61,811 bases of DNA from Atopostipes sp963558565 (GTDB taxonomy: Bacteria; Bacillota; Bacilli; Lactobacillales; Carnobacteriaceae_A), in assembly GCA_963558565.1 (NCBI GenBank), contig CAUWGX010000010.1:1-61811 (forward strand), given 5' to 3'. This document shows positions 1-6,769 of this stretch, in pieces. Within the stretch, counting starts at the first letter, position 1; each line of letters opens with the position of its first letter. The notes below the pieces were generated by a model. The model was not told the origin of the DNA. It searched no databases and saw only the letters and a program-made list of their open reading frames with translations. The position numbers were made by a program, and so were the translations under genes.

Positions 1-235
1 TACCAAATGACCGTATGAGAAATGTGCAAAAGCGTAATGGACTCAAACAAATTACCGTTCATGGATTGCGACACACGTATAGCAGTATCCTCTTCTCTAT
101 GGGCGCTTCAATAAAAGATGTACAGGCTCGCCTAGGACACACAGATATCCAACAACGATGAATATCTATGCTCACGTTAAAAAAGAAGAAAAGAAAGATA
201 CAGCAGATAAATTTGCTAAGTTTAAGGAAAATTAA
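1..235 (+). pseudogene. 3' remnant of a tyrosine integrase (frameshifted)
   Basis: The window opens inside the catalytic end of a tyrosine recombinase. It is nearly identical in DNA to the last ~235 bases of the intact integrase ending at 22103, including the HGLRHT box (codons HGLRHTYSS here). A one-base deletion in the CCAACAACG stretch near 150 (the intact copy reads CAAACAACA) puts a TGA at 159-161, before the catalytic tyrosine, so this copy cannot make a full enzyme. The original reading frame resumes after the lesion and ends in TAA at 233-235. It is best read as the leftover of an earlier element of the same family at this site. Confidence 0.9.
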
Positions 236-247
236 GGAGGTTAGTTT

Positions 248-796
248 TTGAAAAAAATTAAATATTTATTATTAATTATTGTTTTTATTCTATTAAGCGC
301 CTGTTCTAAGAACCAAGTTGATACTGATAGTGCAAAAAATACTGCTGAATATATCAATAAAGAATTAGGTTACGAGACCGAGGTAGAAAAAGTAAATGAT
401 GATTTTGAAAGTGAATCCCATGTTGCATACCTTATCAGTGAAGATATTCGGGTACGTGAAAACAATAATGGGAGTGTTGGAGAAATAGAATTTGCTAATA
501 CTGAAGAAGATGAAATAGATCGAATTTTAGAAATAATGAAATTCCCAAAAAGCGATTCTATAAATAGGGTAATAACTGATTTTAATTCTACAGAATTTGA
601 TACAGAGTACGAAAACTATGTTAATATGGAAGCTGAATTTATTACTCATGAAGATTTAGCCTTATTTATAGCCGGTCTATATGCTGAAAGAAATAACTAT
701 GAGTCAGGACTCAAATCCCCATATTATTTAATATTTACGTATAATGAAGATACTTTTGATTACTGGATTAATGCAGCAGACATGTTCAGTGACTGA
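248..796 (+). CDS. Putative lipoprotein, cargo of the left-hand element remnant
   Basis: A 182-residue protein starting at TTG, chosen because a perfect AAGGAGG lies 7 bases upstream (234-240) and overlaps the stop of the integrase remnant. The N-terminus is a lipoprotein signal: two lysines, a hydrophobic stretch and the lipobox LSAC with Cys at residue 19, so the mature protein should be lipid-anchored outside the membrane. The rest is acidic and soluble; I recognise no family. It occupies the same slot, directly after the integrase, as the unrelated gene at 22115 in the next element, so it is element cargo. Confidence 0.7.
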   Translation: MKKIKYLLLIIVFILLSACSKNQVDTDSAKNTAEYINKELGYETEVEKVNDDFESESHVAYLISEDIRVRENNNGSVGEIEFANTEEDEIDRILEIMKFPKSDSINRVITDFNSTEFDTEYENYVNMEAEFITHEDLALFIAGLYAERNNYESGLKSPYYLIFTYNEDTFDYWINAADMFSD

Positions 797-1095
797 TAAT
801 ACTTTAATAAGTTCTAATTCGTTCAATCGATTAAGACTATAATAGAAATTATCAAAAAAATTATCGAAATTTAAAAACCATTACCCTTTTTTCGATGTTA
901 ATGGGAAAGATAACTAATATTAGTAAAGAAGAGATATAATAAGTAAATATACGATTGATTAAAAATTATTTAAGGGATCTCTATTGTATAAAAAAAAACA
1001 TATTTATTGTAGGAATAGTACTTCACTTGACCTTAAGAGAAATCCTTTTTGAAAGGATTTCAGAGATTATGTCAGATTAGGAACAAAGGAGTGGA
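797..1095. other. Gene-free stretch with a partial copy of the 77-bp repeat
   Basis: I see no gene here. Positions 872-885 read TAAAAACCATTACC, the exact first 14 bases of the 77-bp element-end repeat, and GTTAATGGG follows at 897-905, which resembles the other arm of that repeat's palindrome. The rest of the repeat is missing. It may be a decayed third attachment end; the match is short, so this is tentative. Confidence 0.4.
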
Positions 1096-1419
1096 TTGAA
1101 ATTGGTTGAAAAAAAAGACTTTTTTACTTTATTGTCGATAGATTTTTTGTTCATTGGAATATACGCCTTATATATTATACTCCCCGAAAAGTATTCTCTA
1201 GGCTATTATCCAATAGGAATTATATCTATCATTCTGTTGGCAGTCTGTTTAAGAACATTATTTCTTTATATAAAAAATAATGTTCTGCACAAGAAGGTTA
1301 CATTAAAAAGTATTTTGTTACTTTTTTTATATTTTATATCGATAGTAATAATAGCAATAAGTATTTATGTTTGGTTTGCTTTTTCTCCATTGAACTCAGG
1401 GATATTTGGAATTAAATAG
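1096..1419 (+). CDS. Small three-helix membrane protein of unknown function
   Basis: A 107-residue protein starting at TTG with an AAAGGAGTG ribosome site 5 to 6 bases upstream. It is very hydrophobic, with three predicted membrane segments at roughly residues 9-30, 37-60 and 72-95, and a short loop of lysines and histidine near residue 67. I recognise no family. It lies in the left-hand remnant between the degenerate and the intact copy of the 77-bp repeat, so it is probably cargo of an older element. Confidence 0.55.
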   Translation: MKLVEKKDFFTLLSIDFLFIGIYALYIILPEKYSLGYYPIGIISIILLAVCLRTLFLYIKNNVLHKKVTLKSILLLFLYFISIVIIAISIYVWFAFSPLNSGIFGIK

Positions 1420-1455
1420 TAAAAAATTGAAATAAAATATGCAAAACTAAAATAA

Positions 1456-1719
1456 TATCTTTTAGATATATACAAGGATTTAAGAGAACTAGTAATTGAA
1501 AAATTACAAACAGAAGTTGAAGTCTATGCCTTTCTACTTCAATATATAGAGATTGTTTCTATTGCTGACAATAAACTAATAGTAGTAGATTACGATAACA
1601 TCTTTCTTATTGAAAATACTACGAAGATAGTAAAAGCTGCCGTTAAAAATCCAGAACTAAAAACCATTACCATTTTTGGAGTAGTAATGGAAATGGTAAT
1701 GGTTGGTAATGGTTTATAG
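1456..1719 (+). pseudogene. Start-less reading frame that runs into the left 77-bp repeat
   Basis: An open frame of 87 codons between a TAA at 1453 and a TAG at 1717-1719, with no ATG, GTG or TTG in its first part and no fitting ribosome site. The product looks protein-like (KLQTEVEVYAFLLQYIE, then LIVVDYDNIFLIE) up to the point where it enters the 77-bp repeat at 1658. It is probably the 3' end of a gene whose front was lost, with its tail replaced when the repeat was placed there. Confidence 0.4.
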
Positions 1720-1734
1720 CAAATGTAAGCAAAG
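1658..1734. repeat. 77-bp direct repeat, left end of the integrative element
   Basis: Identical base for base to 22453-22529. Inside is an 11-bp inverted repeat, AAACCATTACC and GGTAATGGTTT, and three GTAATGG motifs, which look like protein-binding sites. In both places the repeat follows a gene that sits right behind an integrase 3' end. It marks the left boundary of the 20.9 kb element; whether it holds the crossover core or only arm-type sites plus core cannot be told from one sequence. Confidence 0.8.
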
Positions 1735-1763
1735 CTTTAGAATAAAAGTAACCCCTAACAGTC

Positions 1764-1779
1764 GTTTACAAGTGTAAAT
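1764..1779. promoter_or_regulatory. Isolated cop-box-like operator
   Basis: GTTTACAAGTGTAAAT contains TACAAGTGTA, a perfect match to the CopY box TACANNTGTA, and has the same GTTTAC-N4-GTAAA form as the two boxes before copY. No gene starts beside it: the copper genes end at 1874 and run toward it. It may be what remains of a lost copper-regulated promoter. Confidence 0.5.
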
Positions 1780-1873
1780 TATTTATCACATAGTTATTTT
1801 ATACTCATCAGTAAGCAGCGTCAACCCTTTGTACTTAAAACATTTCTAATTCATTTTAAAAAAATTACTTCCG

Positions 1874-2329
1874 TCAGGATATAACATCTATCTCTGTATC
1901 TTCAGTGTTTTCAGAGATAATCTCAATTAACAGTCGATGTGGAATATTCAAACTCGTCTCTCCAGGATTCTGTATCCAGCCCGTTTGAACGGAAATTTGT
2001 TGCGGGCTATTGTCTTCCTTGTTTCGAATTCTTTCTCCATCAATTTCTATGATGTTATATTTACCAGGAGCAGGGTAATAAGTGATTAGTTTGTTCTCTT
2101 TGTTTCCTGTTAAAAGGAAACGCTCTACTTCTTCGCCATCGATCGATATAACTGCGTATATCTTATCGCCTTCATTTTGAGAATTCTGAACAGAATAGAT
2201 AGCCATCGGACTAAAAGAAAGAGCCACCAACAGAAAAATAATAATAATATCAAAGGGCTTCATCATTTTTAACAAATTTTTGATTACAATCCCTCCTTGC
2301 CTTTTATATTTTCTGCGAATTTTAATCAC
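1874..2329 (-). CDS. NusG domain II-like membrane-anchored protein
   Basis: Resembles the small 'NusG domain II-containing' proteins: one N-terminal membrane helix (FDIIIIFLLVALSFSP) followed by a beta-rich extracytoplasmic domain with the family-like run QQISVQTGWI and PHRLLIEI near the end. Its job in the family is unknown; here it closes the copper cassette. The start is unclear. A GTG at 2329 overlaps the stop of the preceding gene by four bases, giving 151 residues. An internal AAGGAGG at 2292-2298 suggests initiation further in, but the codon at ideal spacing is ATC (2284), and the next usual candidates are TTG at 2275 or ATG at 2266. Confidence 0.65.
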   Translation of the reverse strand: MIKIRRKYKRQGGIVIKNLLKMMKPFDIIIIFLLVALSFSPMAIYSVQNSQNEGDKIYAVISIDGEEVERFLLTGNKENKLITYYPAPGKYNIIEIDGERIRNKEDNSPQQISVQTGWIQNPGETSLNIPHRLLIEIISENTEDTEIDVIS

Positions 2330-2556
2330 TGAAGATATTTTTTTCTTATTAAATATTCTGCTTCTGTTATATTGCCTCTAGCAAACTCTTTTTGAAGGAT
2401 TTCCAACGGGGTTTCGTGATCATCTGAATAAGTAAAGCTAGATAGCCATCGACCAATCAAATAGACAGCCAGAATAGCTAACCCTATCCAAAATAGCCCT
2501 TCTAATAGAAATGAACCTATTCCAAGTTGATCCAACCAATTAAAACAATGACTCAA
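2326..2556 (-). CDS. Small membrane protein with a C-terminal SHOCT motif
   Basis: A 76-residue protein. Residues ~16-38 form a membrane helix, and the C-terminus (PLEILQKEFARGNITEAEY) is a classic SHOCT motif, a short helical module found at the ends of many small membrane proteins. The histidine and cysteine near the N-terminus (MSHCFNW) could bind metal, but that is a guess. It overlaps the next gene by four bases, and small SHOCT proteins are common in copper cassettes of Gram-positives. Confidence 0.75.
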   Translation of the reverse strand: MSHCFNWLDQLGIGSFLLEGLFWIGLAILAVYLIGRWLSSFTYSDDHETPLEILQKEFARGNITEAEYLIRKKYLQ

Positions 2557-2599
2557 CCGTTATTCCCTCCTTGATAATAAAGACATATACGTGGACTGT

Positions 2600-3436
2600 T
2601 TATTTTTTAGACAGTATTAAGCCTTCTGAATAATAAGGTTTTGTAGGATAGGCTCTCCGACGATAAATCCAGAGCCCGATTGCGCTAATAAACAACACGA
2701 GTGATAGCACTTGGGAAACTCGCATAATATCCCCAATCCATAAACTATCGGTGCGCATACCTTCTATAAAAAAACGTCCAAATGAATACCAAATGACATA
2801 GCTGAGGGCAACTTCTCCTCGACGTAATAGGCCTTTTTGATTCCTTAGGATAATAAGAAGGATAAAACCTAATAAACTCCATAACGATTCATACAAAAAT
2901 GTCGGGTGGTAATAGGTACCGTTGATGTTCATCTGTTCAATAATAAACTCTGGTAAATAAAGAGTTTCTAAAAATTGGCGACTCACTGCTCCACCGTGGG
3001 CCTCTTGATTGATAAAATTTCCCCAGCGACCAATCGATTGAGCTAGGAGGACACTAGGTGCCAGTATGTCTAGTAAAAGAGTTAGCGTCATTTTCTTTCT
3101 TCTTGCAAACCAGTATACTGCGAGACCACCCGCAATTAGCCCCCCATAAATGGCAATTCCACCATTCCAGATTGCGATGATTTCACTCGGATTCTGTATA
3201 TAGTAGTCCCATTTGAATAAAACGTAATAAAGTCGGGCACCGATAAAGCCAATTGGTATGGCCCATAATGCCATATCTACCATGGTATCTTCTTCAAGTC
3301 CCAGTTTTTGAGCTTCCTTTGTAGCTAATGAAATGCCGATCAGCATCGCTAGAGCAATAATAATTCCGTACCAATAAATTTTTATCGGGCCAATTGAAAT
3401 AGCAACTGGATCGATTACGTTAAATAAAACATTCAT
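2600..3436 (-). CDS. lgt: Prolipoprotein diacylglyceryl transferase
   Basis: A 278-residue membrane enzyme that moves diacylglycerol from phosphatidylglycerol to the lipobox cysteine of prolipoproteins. The Lgt signature GRWGNFINQEAHGG is present near residues 137-150, and YWYGIIIALA and GGLIAGGLAVY match the conserved membrane segments; the length is normal. Because Lgt is normally a chromosomal housekeeping gene, this is probably an extra copy carried with the copper cassette. Gram-positive copper islands do carry lgt, perhaps to serve copper-binding lipoproteins; no such lipoprotein lies in the cassette itself. Confidence 0.93.
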   Translation of the reverse strand: MNVLFNVIDPVAISIGPIKIYWYGIIIALAMLIGISLATKEAQKLGLEEDTMVDMALWAIPIGFIGARLYYVLFKWDYYIQNPSEIIAIWNGGIAIYGGLIAGGLAVYWFARRKKMTLTLLLDILAPSVLLAQSIGRWGNFINQEAHGGAVSRQFLETLYLPEFIIEQMNINGTYYHPTFLYESLWSLLGFILLIILRNQKGLLRRGEVALSYVIWYSFGRFFIEGMRTDSLWIGDIMRVSQVLSLVLFISAIGLWIYRRRAYPTKPYYSEGLILSKK

Positions 3437-3511
3437 TCTCCACTCTCCTTCATATCTTACATTAGTGAATTGATTTTAAATCACATAATTTTAGTTCAAG
3501 TTATATAGTAA

Positions 3512-4129
3512 TTAGTTTACAGACAATAAACCTTCATTTATATTGTCAAACACATTTTCAGAATCCCCTTCACCATTGATAACGTGAAGCAAATTTCGTT
3601 CTTTATAGAAGTGAATGAGCGATTCGATTAATTCTTCATTAATACGTAGCCTATTTTCAATCACTTCTGGTTTGTCATCCAGTCGAATTTTTTCCCTTTT
3701 TGCTTCGATTTGGGAATTTCCTTGTTTTTCTTTTGAACGAAGATTCCCTCGTTGCGCTAACCGATGTCTTAACGTATCCTGACTTACATCTAAAAAGAAA
3801 ACAGCGTCTAAATTCTGATTTTGACTTTGTAGGTAAGCTTCGAGCACTTTTGCTTGCTGTAGGGTACGTGGGTAACCATCCAGAACAAAGCCATTTTCAA
3901 CATCTTTTTCTTGTAAGCGACTCTTAACCAATGAGTTTATCCACTCATCTGGAACTAGCTCTCCTTTATTCATATATTCTTGCACTCTGAGTCCGAATGT
4001 ATCTTTCTCCTTGGCTGCTTCTCGTAGCATTTCACCAGTTGAAATAGCCGTCAGGTGGTACTTCTCTGCGATTCTTTTAGCTTGAGTGCCTTTCCCAGCA
4101 CCGGGTAACCCTAAAAGGACCAGCCTCAT
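3512..4129 (-). CDS. adk: Adenylate kinase, variant without the zinc LID
   Basis: A 205-residue P-loop kinase (ATP + AMP to 2 ADP). The Walker A motif GLPGAGKGTQA is at residues 7-17, STGEMLR binds AMP, and DGYPRTLQQA follows near residue 84. The LID (about residues 125-155) lacks the four cysteines of usual Gram-positive enzymes and is a charged, shortened segment (RGNLRSKEKQGNSQIEAK). It therefore differs from the zinc-dependent housekeeping form, which could matter under copper stress, when zinc sites are mis-metallated. It is separated from copB by a terminator and followed by lgt. Confidence 0.9.
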   Translation of the reverse strand: MRLVLLGLPGAGKGTQAKRIAEKYHLTAISTGEMLREAAKEKDTFGLRVQEYMNKGELVPDEWINSLVKSRLQEKDVENGFVLDGYPRTLQQAKVLEAYLQSQNQNLDAVFFLDVSQDTLRHRLAQRGNLRSKEKQGNSQIEAKREKIRLDDKPEVIENRLRINEELIESLIHFYKERNLLHVINGEGDSENVFDNINEGLLSVN

Positions 4130-4156
4130 AATTTTTCCTCCTTATAAACTAAAAAA

Positions 4157-4192
4157 GGAAGAGATGATTTTTTAAATTATTCCATCTCTTCC
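4157..4192 (-). terminator. Terminator after copB
   Basis: A perfect 10-bp stem, GGAAGAGATG with CATCTCTTCC, followed on the minus strand by TTTTTT. It lies between copB and adk, so copYAZB probably forms its own unit, and adk-lgt-SHOCT-NusG_II is read through or has its own start. Confidence 0.8.
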
Positions 4193-4260
4193 TTTCCTGT
4201 GAAACTATTGTATTTTTACACGATAAGGTCATTCAATTATTTCATGTGCCAAATAACTGT

Positions 4261-6342
4261 TTATTTTGGCTCTAATTTCAATGTCATAGCATTGATGGCA
4301 ACAATTACAGTCGAAAGTGACATCAAGACGGCACCGACTGCTGGGCTTAATGTTATGCCGATTGGTGCTAAGATTCCTGCAGCTATTGGGATTGCGATAA
4401 AGTTATACCCTGCTCCCCAAACAAGATTTTCTTTCATCTTACGTGTGGTCTTCTGAGCCAACTCGATAAAGGATTCAATGTCGCCCGGGTCTGACTGTGT
4501 CAAGATGACATCGGCTGAATCCAATGCTACTTGAGTTCCCGCACCAACAGCTATACCAACGTCTGCCAATGCAAGAGAAGGTGCGTCGTTGACCCCGTCA
4601 CCGACCATGATAACTTTCTTTTCTTCTGCTTTAAGTTTTTCAACTAATTCATATTTGTCTTGAGGAGATTGATTAGCCAAATAATCAATACCTAAAATTT
4701 CTGCCGCTCCTTGAGCCGCTTTTTCATTGTCACCCGTTGCCATAATGGGTTGAATGTTGTTCTTTTTAAGGGCTTGTATTAATTCTTTACTTGTTGATTT
4801 TAATTCATCTCCTAAAGCTACAGCACCGATTGCTTCGTCGTTTTCTACTAAGACACTGAGGGTTGCTCCTTTTGGAATATCCATATCTAGATTACGTCCG
4901 TATGCTTTTTGACTGATTAATTGATAACGATGTCCGTTAGCTTGACCTTCTACACCAGCGCCAGAAATAACATCAATCGAATCAAAACTTACTGGACGTA
5001 TCCCTTGCTGTTCTGCGTAACTGATAATTGACTGAGCGATAGGATGACTAGATCCGCCTTCGATACCTGCCAATAAGGCAACAATTTCATCTTTCGTATA
5101 TTTATCATTAAAGAGTTCAACATCTAGTACTTTAAACTCACCAGTCGTTAAAGTTCCCGTTTTATCTAAAACCATAACATCTGCATTTGTAGTCAACTCC
5201 AAAGCTTCGCGGTCTTTCACTAATAATCCACGACTGGCCCCTAAGCTGGTACTGCGTGCGGTAACCAATGGAATAGCCAGACCCAGCGCATGCGGACAAG
5301 CAATAACTAATGTGGTGACTGTAAAAATAACTGCCGTTGGTACATCAGCGATAATCATCCATATAACAAGGGCAATAAGCGCTACAATAACCGCAATATA
5401 AAAGAGCCATCCTGCAACTTTTTGTGCAAGATTTTCTGCTCGAGATGGTTGGCTTTGAGCTTGACTGATTAATGTCTGAACCTGAGAAATGAAGGACTTA
5501 TCGCCCGTCTGCATTATTTCCACATAGAGGACTCCGCCACCATTGGTTGATCCACCGATGACCTCATCTCCGGGATTTTTTTCAATTGGTTTCGATTCCC
5601 CAGTCACAAGCGATTCGTTTACACGTGATTCGCCGCGCTGAATGGTTCCATCTGCTGGAACATTTTCTCCAGCCTGAACACGAATCAAATCGCCTACTTG
5701 CAAGTCAGCAACTGGACGTGTTTCAATTGAATCGTCTTCCAATACAACATGAGCATCTTTCGGCACCAACTCAGCCAATGCTTTTTGTGCATCTCCTGCT
5801 TCTCCAACAGCTTTCATCTCAATCCAGTGACCTAACAACATGATTAATATTAATGAAGAAAATTCAAAGAAAAAGTCCATCACATGTTCACCAGTCACAT
5901 ATCTAACAATGACTGCATAAACACTGTAAAAGTAGGATACAGAGATACCAAGAGTGACAAGAGCCATCATTCCAGGAGCTTTTTCTTTAAACTCATCTAT
6001 TGCCCCCATATAGAAAGGTTTACCTCCATAAATGTACAAAATCGTAGAGAGAAGAACCACCAATATATCAGAATACTGAAATGTAAACTGAAATGGTAAC
6101 GAAATCCCCATCATAGGCGATAAAATCATAATGATAATTCCCATAGGCAATGATTTTAAAAATATTTCCTTGAAATCTCCATGGTGGTGATGATCGTGCC
6201 CGCCATGCCCACTGTGGTCATGACCAGCATGATGATCGTGATGCCCCCCGTGATGTTCCATTTCATTATGGTCGTGTTTTGAGTGATCCATGTCGCCGTG
6301 ATTATGATGACTATGTGACGAATGTTTTTTGTTATTACTCAT
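4261..6342 (-). CDS. copB: Copper-exporting P-type ATPase CopB (P1B-3 type)
   Basis: A 693-residue membrane pump that uses ATP to export copper. The first ~55 residues are extremely His-rich (runs such as HHGGHHDHHAGHDHSGH) and replace the HMA domains. The membrane metal site is CPH (VIACPHALGLAIP), the mark of CopB/TcrB pumps. The phosphorylation motif DKTGTLTTGE, the TGES actuator loop (LVTGES) and GDGVNDAPSLA are all present. It is the last gene of the copYAZB set, in the order of the enterococcal tcrYAZB operon. Confidence 0.96.
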   Translation of the reverse strand: MSNNKKHSSHSHHNHGDMDHSKHDHNEMEHHGGHHDHHAGHDHSGHGGHDHHHHGDFKEIFLKSLPMGIIIMILSPMMGISLPFQFTFQYSDILVVLLSTILYIYGGKPFYMGAIDEFKEKAPGMMALVTLGISVSYFYSVYAVIVRYVTGEHVMDFFFEFSSLILIMLLGHWIEMKAVGEAGDAQKALAELVPKDAHVVLEDDSIETRPVADLQVGDLIRVQAGENVPADGTIQRGESRVNESLVTGESKPIEKNPGDEVIGGSTNGGGVLYVEIMQTGDKSFISQVQTLISQAQSQPSRAENLAQKVAGWLFYIAVIVALIALVIWMIIADVPTAVIFTVTTLVIACPHALGLAIPLVTARSTSLGASRGLLVKDREALELTTNADVMVLDKTGTLTTGEFKVLDVELFNDKYTKDEIVALLAGIEGGSSHPIAQSIISYAEQQGIRPVSFDSIDVISGAGVEGQANGHRYQLISQKAYGRNLDMDIPKGATLSVLVENDEAIGAVALGDELKSTSKELIQALKKNNIQPIMATGDNEKAAQGAAEILGIDYLANQSPQDKYELVEKLKAEEKKVIMVGDGVNDAPSLALADVGIAVGAGTQVALDSADVILTQSDPGDIESFIELAQKTTRKMKENLVWGAGYNFIAIPIAAGILAPIGITLSPAVGAVLMSLSTVIVAINAMTLKLEPK

Positions 6343-6385
6343 TTTTAATTCCTCCTTATTAGATTAGAGACTGATTTTAAAGTTT

Positions 6386-6435
6386 TAGAACCCTCTCATC
6401 TAACACTGCATATAATTATCATGAAAAGGGTTCTA
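6386..6435 (-). promoter_or_regulatory. Hairpin between copZ and copB
   Basis: TAGAACCCT (6386-6394) pairs perfectly with AGGGTTCTA (6427-6435) around a 32-base loop. No clear T-run follows, so it is more likely an mRNA processing or stability element than a full terminator. Confidence 0.45.
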
Positions 6436-6480
6436 TACTTTATCTCTATCTACTATCTATGAATAAATGGTATTCGTACT

Positions 6481-6687
6481 TTATGCACTTAATACTGAAT
6501 AGTTAGTTTCTGCTAAAGCAGCATTGAGTGTTTCGGTATCAATCTCTGTTTGACTTTCCAGTACTGCTTTTTTAGTCGCTAAATCCACCTTTACAGATTC
6601 AACGCCTTCAATAGCTGAAAATTTTTCTTGCACTGTATTGGCACAACCTGCACATTTTACGCCATCTAATAAGACTTCTTTTTTCAT
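6481..6687 (-). CDS. copZ: Copper chaperone CopZ
   Basis: A 68-residue cytoplasmic HMA-fold protein with the metal motif GVKCAGCANT (Cys at residues 12 and 15). It carries Cu(I) to CopY and to the export pumps. The length is typical. It sits between copA and copB, as in tcrYAZB operons. Confidence 0.95.
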   Translation of the reverse strand: MKKEVLLDGVKCAGCANTVQEKFSAIEGVESVKVDLATKKAVLESQTEIDTETLNAALAETNYSVLSA

Positions 6688-6769
6688 TATTCTATTCCCC
6701 TTTTTTTATTTGTCTTCTCCCGTTTTTTAAATAGGTAGAAGTTTAAATCCCAGATAAGTTACGTATTTT

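Noticed and set aside
1658..1734. The 77-bp repeat as a replication origin
   Set aside because: The GTAATGG motifs look iteron-like, but the two copies lie exactly at element ends next to integrase genes, and the replication gene lies elsewhere.
2282..2284. ATC as the start codon of the NusG_II-like gene
   Set aside because: Spacing to AAGGAGG is ideal, but GTG 2329, TTG 2275 and ATG 2266 are also available in frame, so a non-standard start is not needed.
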